The position numbers and the translations under genes are program-made. Positions 1 to 7,626 of a DNA stretch of 64,000 nucleotides are shown here, piece after piece. This DNA comes from Ornithinimicrobium avium. Its GTDB lineage: Bacteria > Actinomycetota > Actinomycetes > Actinomycetales > Dermatophilaceae. The notes under the pieces were generated by a model. That model was not told the origin of the DNA. It did no database searches and saw only the letters and a list, made by a program, of their open reading frames with translations. How positions within the stretch are numbered: position 1 is the stretch's first letter; each line of letters starts with the position of its first letter. Where the stretch lies: positions 2,418,001 through 2,482,000 of the forward strand of contig NZ_CP031229.1 in NCBI RefSeq assembly GCF_003351765.1, in the 5' to 3' direction.

Positions 1-469
1 CGACGAGTGCCATGAATACCTCAGCCAGAAGTCGGTCAGAGCCAAATGTCGGCGTCCTTCCCATCGCTTCAAGCGCACCAGCGAAGAGGGCTAACGCCCC
101 AGCCGCCATTAATATAACCGCCATGGCCCCGACTGCGCTGCTTCGCGCTACTGCTCGAGAGAGCAGGTCTGAGTCCTGAGACTCCCGTGCAAATTCGCCA
201 AGGTCACTGAGGCTAGGATGCCCAGTTAGGCCGCCCCAGATGATGGCGGCGAGTATCAAGAAGACGCAGGCCATTAGCAGGAGTTTGAGGACCTGCGCGA
301 TTCTCGTCTTGTCGCCTTCGGTAGAGTTGGGGGCAGCCTTCCAGGACCGCTCAGCAATAATCGACATCAGCACCAAGATGATGCTTGCCAGGACGCCAGA
401 TAGCGTACTGTGGGCAGTTGCTGCCTCGGTGACATCCCATCCCATCAGGCAAGTGTAGTGCCCGCACAT
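1..469 (-). CDS. Membrane protein, C-terminus beyond window edge
   Basis: The reading frame is open from a stop at about 491-493 through to base 1, so the gene runs off the left edge. About 156 residues are visible. They show one hydrophobic segment near residues 26-38, a second near 63-80 and a third near 117-132, separated by short charged loops, which fits a small integral membrane protein. The first ATG is at 469. An in-frame ATG eight codons later at 445 is also possible, and neither has a clear ribosome binding site. No family is recognised. The gene points away from the recombinase-bearing region to its right and may be part of the sequence into which the array at 587-2655 was inserted. 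Confidence 0.6.
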   Translation of the reverse strand, partial: MCGHYTCLMGWDVTEAATAHSTLSGVLASIILVLMSIIAERSWKAAPNSTEGDKTRIAQVLKLLLMACVFLILAAIIWGGLTGHPSLSDLGEFARESQDSDLLSRAVARSSAVGAMAVILMAAGALALFAGALEAMGRTPTFGSDRLLAEVFMALV

Positions 470-890
470 GGGCTGCCGTCCTAGCGCGTATCAGTTCGTT
501 GTGTCAATCAGCGACTTAAGTTCCGTGCCACACCCACGCGCCGTGCGGTGTCAGGCCCGAATGAGCACCCGCCACCGAACTTCGGCGTGTCATTTCGCCG
601 CAAGTGGCATGCGTGGCCGGTCGAGGGGGACCAGCCGATGCTGTCCTCTCGTGCACGTGCAGGCCAACGGTCGACGCTCGGGTGGCAGGGCTTGTCGGAG
701 CCCGTCTCTAGCATCTCGGCATGGCTCAATGCACAGCGCCCGTCGACGGTCACCGCACGGCAAGCCTCCCGGCAAGCGGCCGCACCTGCCGCAGGCGTCG
801 CTCTTACTGCCGCCCCACCTACCCCAACGCCACTCGGCGCCTGTTTGCGGCACTAAGCGTTGAAGAATCATTTGCGTTGCGGGAGAGGGT
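470..890. other. Gene-free stretch with one boundary motif
   Basis: No convincing coding frame was found. Overlapping open frames on both strands here lack plausible starts and have no protein-like composition. The only notable element is the boundary-like motif at 587-604, described separately. Confidence 0.5.
587..604 (+). repeat. Boundary motif, variant 1
   Basis: The sequence reads GTGTCATTTCGCCGCAAG, two mismatches from the shared element-boundary motif GCGTCATTYCGCCGCGAG. It lies in the same orientation as the copies at 1581, 3339, 5098, 5800, 10503 and 12190. The next gene to the right is the membrane protein at 891, followed by another motif at 1581, so that gene may be a cargo cassette. 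That reading is an inference from spacing. Confidence 0.5.
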
Positions 891-1469
891 ATGGTAAAGC
901 GCGCGTGGGGCAGTTGGAGGGAGGCTTCCCGCCTGTGGGACGCGTATCTATTGCGTGTTGGGCAATGGAGACTGCTACCGAAGCTCGCGGGCGTTGCAGT
1001 TGGCGACCTCGTGCTCAGCGTGTTGCTTGCCCGCCTTTCCTTTCTCCTTTGCCTACTCTTGGGCCTTCCTATGGTGTGGTTCGAGACGATCGTCAAGTTC
1101 ATCGCCTTCACGGGGGCAATCGCTTTCGCTGTAGGTCTCGGCTCAATCTGCTGGATCGGCCTGAGGGACCTCGGGCTCAAGATTGGTGGTGTCGGCGCCT
1201 TGGCGATTGCAGTCGTGAACTTCTATGTGCTGAACTATGTTATCGACTATCAAGAGTGGATTTTGACTCAGGTCTCACGGGCGAGCCCGGATCCAGGTGG
1301 TTTTGCCGAGGGCATTGACTGGGCCAATCCTTACGCTCGCTGGTACGTCGGAGTTGTTGCCCTGCTGGGAACTTTGATTGGATTCGTCTTCAAGATTAGG
1401 AACGCCTACGGACTGCTGCGCCACGGAGAGAAGCATAAGCAATCACCGACATGGAGCCGCCTCCAGTAG
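891..1469 (+). CDS. Four-segment hypothetical membrane protein
   Basis: 192 aa with strongly hydrophobic segments at about residues 35-62, 66-92, 98-116 and 152-168 and a basic C-terminal tail, typical of a small integral membrane protein. A GGGAGAGGG ribosome binding site sits just before the ATG at 891. The 196-aa frame on the opposite strand is its shadow. No family is recognised. The gene lies between two boundary motifs (587 and 1581), so it may have arrived as cargo of the recombinase elements. The base composition is lower in GC than the catabolic genes, which fits transferred DNA. Confidence 0.7.
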   Translation: MVKRAWGSWREASRLWDAYLLRVGQWRLLPKLAGVAVGDLVLSVLLARLSFLLCLLLGLPMVWFETIVKFIAFTGAIAFAVGLGSICWIGLRDLGLKIGGVGALAIAVVNFYVLNYVIDYQEWILTQVSRASPDPGGFAEGIDWANPYARWYVGVVALLGTLIGFVFKIRNAYGLLRHGEKHKQSPTWSRLQ

Positions 1470-1580
1470 GGACCATCCAAGCAAGTACTACGCCAGCTTG
1501 GTAACCCATCCGTAAGCGACCCGGGTGGGCACGTCCTTTTCCCGCGGACTCGCTTGTCGCGAGTCAGCGAGTCCGACCGG

Positions 1581-1604
1581 TGCGTCATTCCGCCGCGAGC
1601 GGAC
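1581..1604 (+). repeat. Left boundary of recombinase element 1
   Basis: TGCGTCATTCCGCCGCGAGC starts here, about 100 bases before the recombinase start codon. Element 1 lacks the divergent partner gene carried by the copies at 5.8 and 40.5 kb; the motif is followed almost directly by the conserved recombinase leader. Confidence 0.65.
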
Positions 1605-1681
1605 GCGGAGTCGGGCGCCGTAGCGTCGTTGGGGTCAGTGCCTCGTCGCGCTGGCGGCGGGCGTCGACAGTGGCCCTACGA

Positions 1682-1701
1682 GGTCGCCGCAGGAGGCGAC
1701 C
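1682..1701 (+). promoter_or_regulatory. Hairpin over ribosome binding site
   Basis: GGTCGCC and GGCGACC form a perfect 7-bp stem around the loop GCAGGA, and the second arm ends on the base before the ATG at 1702. The Shine-Dalgarno AGGAGG is half in the loop and half in the stem, so folding would hide it. The same hairpin precedes every recombinase copy (6637, 40280, 52091 and the decayed copy at 14496). Confidence 0.65.
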
Positions 1702-2625
1702 ATGTCCACCACGACCAGCTCCACCGCGGCACTGCCGTTCCAGCCGTCCTCGATGAGCCCTGCGCAACTGGCAGCGGTCTCGTTCTTGGCTCGCTACTCC
1801 GGAGCGACTCACGCCCTGTACCGGGCACATCTGGGTCGCTGGTTCGCCTGGTGCGAGACCAACGCGTTGGACCCGTTGGTCGGGATACAGCGTGCGCACG
1901 TCGAGCTCTACATCCGTGACCTCGGGGACGCCGGCCTGATGGACTCCTCGGTGAACACGATGATGCACGCCGTGCGCGGGTACTTCCGGTTCGCGCACAT
2001 CGACGGCACCATCCCCGCCGACCCGGCCGTGTACGCCCGGCTCCCGAAGGTCCACCGGGACGAGTCGCGCACCCAGGGCCTGGACCGGCTGGAGCTGATC
2101 CGCTTCCTCCAGGTCGCCCAGACGATCTCCGTCCACCACGGCGCGCTGGCCTACCTGCTCGGGATCAACGCCCTGCGCGCCTCCGAGGCCGCGGCCGTTC
2201 GCATCGAGGACTACACCGACGTCCTGCGCGGCCACCGGGTGCTGCACCTGGTTGGCAAGGGCAACAAGCCCGCCACCATGCCGCTGACCGTTCCCGTCCT
2301 GCGGGTCCTGGAGGCCTGCCGCGGTGAGCGCACCACCGGGCCGCTGATCCTGCGACCGCTCTCCGGGAGACCGATCGACCGTCGTGACGTCTACCGGATG
2401 GTGCAGCGCATCGCGAGGAGCGCGCGGATCCCCAGGCACATCAGCCCCCACTCGCTACGGCACGCCGCCATCACCAACGCCCTGGACGCCGGCGTGCCCC
2501 TGCGCGACGCCCAGATCCTCGCCCGTCACGCTGACCCCAGAACCACCGAGCACTACGACCGAGCCCGCGGCAACCTCGACCGCCACGGCGTCCACTTCCT
2601 CACCGCCTACGTCGCCGGCGTATAG
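1702..2625 (+). CDS. Tyrosine recombinase, element copy 1
   Basis: 307-aa site-specific recombinase of the XerC/XerD/phage integrase fold. Residues 15-105 look like the N-terminal SAM-like core-binding domain and 125-300 the catalytic domain. The catalytic set is visible: Arg159 (ALRASE), Lys186 (VGKGNK), His250 and Arg253 in HSLRH, His276 (ARHADP) and Tyr285 (EHYDRA). The start is set by AGGAGG seven bases upstream. The gene is nearly identical to those at 6657 and 39356, with a frameshifted copy at 51168 and a decayed copy at 14516. It is bounded by the motif at 1581 on the left and by the right-end motif at 2640, and appears intact. This copy has lost the divergent partner gene. Confidence 0.9.
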   Translation: MSTTTSSTAALPFQPSSMSPAQLAAVSFLARYSGATHALYRAHLGRWFAWCETNALDPLVGIQRAHVELYIRDLGDAGLMDSSVNTMMHAVRGYFRFAHIDGTIPADPAVYARLPKVHRDESRTQGLDRLELIRFLQVAQTISVHHGALAYLLGINALRASEAAAVRIEDYTDVLRGHRVLHLVGKGNKPATMPLTVPVLRVLEACRGERTTGPLILRPLSGRPIDRRDVYRMVQRIARSARIPRHISPHSLRHAAITNALDAGVPLRDAQILARHADPRTTEHYDRARGNLDRHGVHFLTAYVAGV

Positions 2626-2639
2626 GTACGCGGCCGACT

Positions 2640-2655
2640 ACGTCAGATCCGCCCA
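2640..2655 (+). repeat. Right boundary of recombinase element 1
   Basis: ACGTCAGATCCGCCCA. From the recombinase stop codon to this point the sequence is the same as downstream of the inverted copy at 39356, and the two diverge at the very next base, which fixes the element end. Confidence 0.7.
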
Positions 2656-2916
2656 GGATGATGTACCTGCGTGTGGGGCCTCAGGGGTCATCACAGGCCG
2701 CAGGTGACCAGCGCGTAGGCACCTGGGTTGGCGTGCAGGGAGAGGTGCGAGGAAACCCCGACTACTCTACGAAAGGATTATCTTACATGAGAGCCGTCAA
2801 CACCAGCACATTCCGCAGGAAACACGCCGATCAGATCACCGCTATGTCAGGAGTCCTGGGGGCAGCCGCCGAACCCCACGGCTCGGACAAGGAGTCGGCA
2901 GGGGCCGAGCGTTCGG
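2656..2916. other. Gene-free stretch
   Basis: Between the right end of recombinase element 1 and the broken secreted-protein gene. No coding frame, repeat or terminator was recognised. Confidence 0.4.
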
Positions 2917-3221
2917 CTACCTGTTGTGTCGCCCCGTATTGTCAATGGCCAAGAAGCCGACGTCAGGGTCCGGGTCTGGCCCTGTCCAGTCCTTGATACA
3001 GATCACCCCGTCCCCGTTCTTGTCGATGGTGTCAAAGAATCCCGGATTGTAAAGAATCCCGGATTGTCCGGGTTCACCAAGGTGGTGTTTTCCACCCACG
3101 GGCCCAGGCACTGTCCCCCCGCGGGAGGCACGGCCAAAGCGGTAACCGGTCCTACAGCGCCCAAGCCCAATGCAATCGCGACACATCCAAGAGCGCGGCG
3201 AGTGCGGTAATGACGATCCAT
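2917..3221 (-). pseudogene. Secreted DxNGDG-loop protein, broken by 17-bp duplication
   Basis: The gene starts at ATG 3221 behind a GGGAGG site and encodes a basic, hydrophobic signal peptide ending near ALAVPP, then a short mature part. At about 3037-3071 the 17-bp block ACAATCCGGGATTCTTT occurs twice in tandem. Reading through one copy gives NPDNPGFFDTIDKNGDGVIC and continues to a stop at 2917 (about 95 aa); the second copy shifts the frame. DKNGDG is an EF-hand-like calcium loop, and two cysteines flank the region. Function is unknown. It is most simply a secreted calcium-binding-type small protein inactivated by slippage; a sequencing or assembly error is the alternative. Confidence 0.6.
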
Positions 3222-3678
3222 GACGACCTCCCTGTAAGCACGAAAGTGGGTCACCTCAGTGTTCTGCGGCCCTGCTCGCATGTCAACAGGCGGATCACAG
3301 CGGACGCCCGCCTCTGCCGCCGGTCGGTCGTTTCGGCGTGCGTCAATCCGCCGCATAGGGACGCGTCTTGGCGCCCGGACTGTGTGCTCCCTCCGTATCC
3401 AACGGAACCTCTGGCTCGCAGAAAACGCGCCGGTCGCCAACCTCGTCCCAGACAGGTGGAGCACCTGACCGCCCTCGCCCCTCCCTGACCCATCAGCGCT
3501 CATCCTGTCCCGACCAGCTAGCACACCGCCTGGGACCATGGAAAACTGACGTCGCGGAAGGCCGTCCGGAACTCTGTCCTACCCCAGTGCCAGAACTACC
3601 CCCCGACATCTCCTGCAACGCCGTCACACCACGGCCGACGGCGACCCACGAAAGAACGAGGATGGGCAATCTATTCAG
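3222..3678. other. Gene-free stretch with weak boundary motif
   Basis: No gene is supported on either strand; the open frames here are antisense to or run into neighbouring genes. A divergent boundary-type motif, TGCGTCAATCCGCCGCATAG, lies at 3339-3358 in the same orientation as the other copies. Confidence 0.4.
3339..3358 (+). repeat. Boundary motif, divergent variant
   Basis: TGCGTCAATCCGCCGCATAG matches the consensus GCGTCATTYCGCCGCGAG at most positions but has AAT for ATT and AT for GA. It may be a worn site left by an excised or deleted element. Confidence 0.35.
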
Positions 3679-4851
3679 CTAGTTTAGCGGTCGATTGCCG
3701 ATCTTATCATGGATCGCGTCCTCATTCTCCATGTAAATTTGAGCTATGTCGCCGTCACCATTCGGCGCACCTAAGTAGTTTTGATTTATGGCGTTGGCCA
3801 TCGAGTCGCTAGTAAAGGGCACTTCTAGTGGGTACAACATGAAGCGATTATCGACCGAAAATTCGGCGGTGAGTAGTTCACTGGTCGCACCATCGATGTA
3901 GTGGAGCGTGATGTCGTCATGTCGATTTCGCTCATCAGGGAAGAAATTGATCTGAGCGCCAAGGACAACGCTGTCAGCCGGCAAGGCGTCAGCCGTGGCG
4001 ATCATCTGCCGGAGACCAGCGTGGTCGAGCGCCGACGGACAGTCGAATTCATCCTCACAAAGTGTGCGGTCTTCGCCTGTCTCTGCCATGCCCCGTATCA
4101 GATAGGTACCCATAGCATCGAATATCCTTTGTGATTCTGGCATTACCCGATCGATATCTATGCCTAGCTCATCCTTGTTGACGAGATAGACGTTTAGGAC
4201 GGCAGTGATATTTTCACCAGCTGCCACCGCGATTTCAACCGATTCCGTCCCCCCACCAGGGGTCTCTAAGTCAGCCAGCCACGTGTTGTCTTCACGATCT
4301 ATCAAGTCGGCGTGGTGGGCAAGAGGCGTCGATGCGCCCCTCTCGACCAGGAAGTTTTCGACATAATTACGCCCTGCTTCCGGTGCGGAACCTAGTATCC
4401 AATCGTGGTCCAGGCCCGCGTAGAAGGCTCGCATCTGGCTGATGTCCCCACCGTCATGAAAGTACGGCACCCGTTCAGTTGCAAATCTGAAGTCGACAGC
4501 TGCCGGCTCAGTATCGCTGGCTGTTGGGTCAACCACCTCTCCACCGGCCGGGCTGGGCGGGTCGATTTCGACAGGGGCGCTTGGCTGGACCCCAGCCGAC
4601 GCGGTTGATACAGGTGGGGTTTGCTCGGCTCCGGGCTCGGTCTCGCCGTCGCCCAGGGTTGAGCCGACGAGTACGCCTCCACCCAGCAGCACCACTCCCG
4701 CCGCGACTCCGCCGATTAATTTACTCCGGCTCTTTCGCTTGGCCTCCGCCTCACGCATGCGCGCAAGTTCGGCCCCTTCTTCGTCCACCACGTCGTGCTC
4801 CCTCAGTCCACGGATGCCGGGATCGTACAACAACCCGCGTCGCGCCCGCAC
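3679..4851 (-). CDS. Single-pass membrane-anchored hypothetical protein
   Basis: About 390 aa. An acidic then basic N-terminal region (residues 1-43) is followed by one transmembrane helix rich in Gly, Ala and Val (about 45-65), a Pro/Ser/Glu linker (66-118) and an extracytoplasmic domain (about 120-390) without a recognised fold. GTG 4851 is only one possible start. In another frame just upstream, ATG 4930 opens MKYTDTEHVTRVLIDYGRD, which resembles the usual N-terminus of actinobacterial anchored proteins of this layout, so the present 5' end may contain a frameshift. GC content is lower than in the catabolic block. The role is unknown; the topology suggests a surface-exposed domain. Confidence 0.65.
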   Translation of the reverse strand: MRARRGLLYDPGIRGLREHDVVDEEGAELARMREAEAKRKSRSKLIGGVAAGVVLLGGGVLVGSTLGDGETEPGAEQTPPVSTASAGVQPSAPVEIDPPSPAGGEVVDPTASDTEPAAVDFRFATERVPYFHDGGDISQMRAFYAGLDHDWILGSAPEAGRNYVENFLVERGASTPLAHHADLIDREDNTWLADLETPGGGTESVEIAVAAGENITAVLNVYLVNKDELGIDIDRVMPESQRIFDAMGTYLIRGMAETGEDRTLCEDEFDCPSALDHAGLRQMIATADALPADSVVLGAQINFFPDERNRHDDITLHYIDGATSELLTAEFSVDNRFMLYPLEVPFTSDSMANAINQNYLGAPNGDGDIAQIYMENEDAIHDKIGNRPLN

Positions 4852-5097
4852 CGGACCGCTCGCGGCACCGAGAGTCCCTCCCGTAATCGATGAGCACCCG
4901 GGTTACGTGTTCAGTGTCTGTGTACTTCATCAGGACCCTCCTGCGCTACAACGTCGCTGTAGCCTTCGACGACCCTGATACGACGTTCTTGATGTCGTAG
5001 AAGCATTTGCCCGGACGAGTGTGCCTTGGTCTCTTGTCTGCCATATCCGGGCTTGCTTCCCACTGAACTCATCGGCATTGGGTCGATCGTTGCGGAG

Positions 5098-5121
5098 TGC
5101 GTCATTTCGCCGCGAGCGGAC
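5098..5121 (+). repeat. Boundary motif next to phd/relE pair
   Basis: TGCGTCATTTCGCCGCGAGC is the best-preserved copy of the motif. Sequence identity between this region and its inverted copy at 41.8 kb starts inside this motif, at CGCCGCGAGC, and the two differ upstream of it. The motif therefore marks the outer end of the duplicated unit. Confidence 0.65.
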
Positions 5122-5152
5122 CTGCGCCGGCGTAGTGGGACTCGGTGGATCG

Positions 5153-5416
5153 TCAGCGACGTTGGTAGATGTCGCGTCTGTGGCCGACGGCCACGACCAG
5201 GACGAGAAGGACGTCGTCGCGGATCTCGTAGATGATGCGGTAGTCGCCAGTGCGAACCCGCCACTCACCGTTTCCACCGACGAGTTTCTTCGCCGCATTG
5301 GGCCGGGGTTGGTCCGCGAGCAGCTCGACCGCTGCCTGCACGCGGCGCCGCGCATCTGGGTTGAGCTTACGCAGCTGGCGCACCGCGGCAGGCGCGACCT
5401 CGACGCGATATGTCAT
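5153..5416 (-). CDS. RelE-family toxin, copy 1
   Basis: 87 aa with the RelE/ParE-superfamily pattern: an N-terminal VEVAPAAVRQLRKL helix, the central LxGxxGEWRVRxGDYRIIYEI beta-sheet block and a C-terminal VGHRRDIYQR tail. The family includes mRNA interferases that cut ribosome-bound mRNA. Arg and Tyr residues in the RVRTGDYR and HRRDIYQ blocks are the usual active-site positions. The ATG at 5416 overlaps the antitoxin stop by 4 bp (ATGA), so the pair is translationally coupled. An identical pair lies at 41260-41783. The pair sits between boundary motifs at 5098 and 5800 and would act as an addiction module for the mobile unit. Confidence 0.88.
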   Translation of the reverse strand: MTYRVEVAPAAVRQLRKLNPDARRRVQAAVELLADQPRPNAAKKLVGGNGEWRVRTGDYRIIYEIRDDVLLVLVVAVGHRRDIYQRR

Positions 5417-5676
5417 GCCAGGCCGAGGTCGGCCTTGACCTGATCCCACGGGATGGCAGTCTCGCCCTCGTCCAGCTCGGCTCGGGCGGCCCGGGCGGCC
5501 TCGATGTCGGCAAGGTCCTCCGCGGCTGCGATCAACCCGTCCAGATCGTTGGCATCGATCACGGCAGCCACCCGCCGGCCACGACGGGTCAGGTAGATCG
5601 GGTCGTGCCCGATGCGGGCGGCATCGACGACATCCGCCAGTCGAGCTCGGGCGTCGCTGACAGTGATCTCTCTCAT
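5413..5676 (-). CDS. Phd/YefM-family antitoxin, copy 1
   Basis: 87 aa. The N-terminus MREITVSDARARLADVVD and the LTRRGRRVAAVI block are typical of the Phd/YefM DNA-binding dimerisation domain; the acidic C-terminus would wrap around the toxin. It is the first gene of the pair and probably autoregulates the operon together with the toxin. Two base changes in a likely -10 region (TATGCGGT here, TATGAGAT in the 41-kb copy) are the main difference upstream of the start. Confidence 0.88.
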   Translation of the reverse strand: MREITVSDARARLADVVDAARIGHDPIYLTRRGRRVAAVIDANDLDGLIAAAEDLADIEAARAARAELDEGETAIPWDQVKADLGLA

Positions 5677-5799
5677 GGATCAACGGTACCGCATAAACCG
5701 CGATTTTGTACAATAGAGCCTAGTTGGCGCACTTCTGTCGGGTAGGGCAGCACCCCAGCAGCACCCCAGCGTCGCGGCGGGTCACGTCATCAGGAGACC

Positions 5800-5820
5800 G
5801 CATCACTTCGCCGCGAGTAG
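5800..5820 (+). repeat. Boundary motif between TA pair and partner gene
   Basis: GCATCACTTCGCCGCGAGTAG lies in the same orientation as the motif at 5098 and about 50 bp past the stop of the partner gene. It separates the TA module from the recombinase module, giving the order site, TA, site, partner plus recombinase, right end. Confidence 0.6.
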
Positions 5821-5867
5821 GTATGGACGGTAGCGGCCCCGGAGAGGAAGTCCAGCTCGCCGTGGCC

Positions 5868-6473
5868 TCAGTGGCTCCGGCCAGCTTTGGCGGGGCAGTG
5901 CTCGACGCCGACTCCTCCCGGCCTCCAGGTGATTCCGGTGATCGAGCGCAGCGGCGCGAACGGGTCGCATGCTCGTGGCCAGGCCACCGGCAGGCTGGCC
6001 GAGATCTCTGTTGCCTCGCCCGGGGAGGCCCGAACGGCCAACCGGCGCAACGCCTCTACGTCAGTGAGCTTGACCGTGACACTCCAGGTCGCCGTCCCGT
6101 GGTCGACGGAGTCGCCGCCCTTGGCCTCGCTCTCCACCGACAGGATCCGCAAGGCGCCGGCCTCCACCGCCTCCTCCAGCCCATCGCTGGGCCAGATCAG
6201 CCAGGCAAGGGCATCGAAGACGTCATCGTCGGGCGCGGCATCCGGTGCCTCACGCTCGGCCTCCTCGACGCCGAGGTCACCGCCCGAGGCGGCGATCACG
6301 ACGCCCTCGTTCGACCGCGCCGCGGCCTGCAGGGCAGAAGCATCAGTGATGGTGACCTCTGCGGTGGCGGTCAGTTGCCACACCTGCCGGTTCTTCCCGC
6401 GCTGCGGTGGCTGGGGAGGGACCTGCGGCTGGTGGTCGGGCAGCTGAAAGAGACCTGGCTGGTCGGCATCCAT
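5868..6473 (-). CDS. Conserved partner protein of recombinase element, copy 1
   Basis: 201 aa, no recognised family. It starts MDADQPGLFQLPDHQPQ, has a Pro/Gln-rich stretch to about residue 30, then a compact alpha/beta-looking domain (WQLTATAEVTITD through GITWRPGG). It lies divergent from the recombinase at 6657 with a 183-bp shared intergenic region. The same gene is present divergently in the inverted copy (40463) and, interrupted, in the decayed copy (12257-14321). The copies differ by amino-acid substitutions with the frame kept, which argues that it is a real gene. An accessory or regulatory protein of the mobile element is the obvious guess, from position only. The ORF can be extended far upstream antisense to the recombinase, but that extension is a shadow. 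Confidence 0.65.
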   Translation of the reverse strand: MDADQPGLFQLPDHQPQVPPQPPQRGKNRQVWQLTATAEVTITDASALQAAARSNEGVVIAASGGDLGVEEAEREAPDAAPDDDVFDALAWLIWPSDGLEEAVEAGALRILSVESEAKGGDSVDHGTATWSVTVKLTDVEALRRLAVRASPGEATEISASLPVAWPRACDPFAPLRSITGITWRPGGVGVEHCPAKAGRSH

Positions 6474-6636
6474 GCCGACCGACCCTATGCCCCTCAGCTC
6501 CGCTGGTCCGATGTCTGACGGAAGGTCGCGCGCTCCGTCGCACGTCTCATCGCCGGGCGGGTCCAGTGTTCGGCGTAGCGTCGTTGGGGTCAGTGCCTCG
6601 TCGCGCTGGCGGCGGGCGTCGACAGTGGCGCAACGA

Positions 6637-6656
6637 GGTCGCCGCAGGAGGCGACC
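6637..6656 (+). promoter_or_regulatory. Hairpin over ribosome binding site, copy 2
   Basis: The same 7-bp stem (GGTCGCC and GGCGACC) with loop GCAGGA directly before the recombinase start codon as at 1682. Confidence 0.65.
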
Positions 6657-7580
6657 ATGTCCACCACGTCCAGCTCCGAGACGATCCTGCCGTTCCAGCC
6701 GTCCTCGATGAGTGCCGCGCAGCTGGCAGCGGTCTCGTTCCTGGCGCGGTATTCCGGGGCCACGCATGCCCTGTACCGGGCGCAACTGGGTCGCTGGTTC
6801 GCCTGGTGCGGGACCAACGGGTTGGACCCGTTGGTCGGGATACAGCGAGCCCACGTCGAGCTCTACATCCGTGACCTCGGGGACGCCGGCCTGATGGACT
6901 CCTCGGTGAACACGATGATGCACGCCGTCCGGGGCTACTTCCGGTTCGCCCACATCGACGGCACCATCCCCGCCGACCCGGCCGTGTACGCCCGGCTCCC
7001 GAAGGTCCACCGGGACGAGTCGCGCACTCAGGGCCTGGACCGGCTGGAGCTGATCCGTTTCCTGCAGGTTGCTCAGACGATCTCCGTCCACCACGGCGCG
7101 CTGGCCTACCTGCTCGGGGTCAACGCGCTGCGTGCCTCCGAGGCCGCGGCGGTGCGGATCGAGGACTACACCGACGTGCTGCGAGGCCACCGGGTGCTGC
7201 ACCTGGTTGGCAAGGGCAACAAGCCCGCCACCATGCCGCTGACCGTTCCCGTCCTGCGGGTCCTGGAGGCCTGCCGCGGTGAGCGCACCACCGGGCCGCT
7301 GATCCTGCGACCGCTCTCCGGGAGACCGATCGACCGTCGTGACGTCTACCGGATGGTGCAGCGCATCGCGAGGAGCGCGAGTATCCCCAGGCACATCAGC
7401 CCCCACTCGCTTCGGCACGCTGCCATCACCAACGCCCTGGACGCCGGCGTGCCCCTGCGCGACGCCCAGATCCTCGCCCGGCACGCTGACCCCAGAACCA
7501 CCGAGCACTACGACCGAGCCCGCGGCAACCTCGACCGGCACGGCGTCCACTTCCTCACCGCCTACGTCGCCGGCGTATAG
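6657..7580 (+). CDS. Tyrosine recombinase, element copy 2
   Basis: 307 aa, intact, with the same catalytic residues as copy 1 (Arg159, Lys186, His250, Arg253, His276, Tyr285). It differs at a handful of positions, for example SETILPF for STAALPF near the N-terminus and SIPRH for RIPRH before the HxxR motif. Together with the divergent partner gene and the phd/relE pair it forms a roughly 2.5-kb unit repeated almost exactly in inverted orientation at 39356-41833. The recombinase probably moves the unit by site-specific recombination at the short boundary motifs; this is inferred from family and context. Confidence 0.9.
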   Translation: MSTTSSSETILPFQPSSMSAAQLAAVSFLARYSGATHALYRAQLGRWFAWCGTNGLDPLVGIQRAHVELYIRDLGDAGLMDSSVNTMMHAVRGYFRFAHIDGTIPADPAVYARLPKVHRDESRTQGLDRLELIRFLQVAQTISVHHGALAYLLGVNALRASEAAAVRIEDYTDVLRGHRVLHLVGKGNKPATMPLTVPVLRVLEACRGERTTGPLILRPLSGRPIDRRDVYRMVQRIARSASIPRHISPHSLRHAAITNALDAGVPLRDAQILARHADPRTTEHYDRARGNLDRHGVHFLTAYVAGV

Positions 7581-7590
7581 TCGGGCTGCC

Positions 7591-7606
7591 ACGTCAGTTC
7601 CGCCCA
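7591..7606 (+). repeat. Right boundary of recombinase element 2
   Basis: ACGTCAGTTCCGCCCA, eleven bases after the recombinase stop. Downstream sequence is unrelated to that after the other copies. Confidence 0.65.
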
Positions 7607-7626
7607 GATAGACGCGCGCTTCGCTG

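Noticed and set aside
468..863. Plus- and minus-strand ORFs of 81-196 aa
   Set aside because: Composition is not protein-like (Arg, Ser, Pro runs) and they overlap each other; no start signals.
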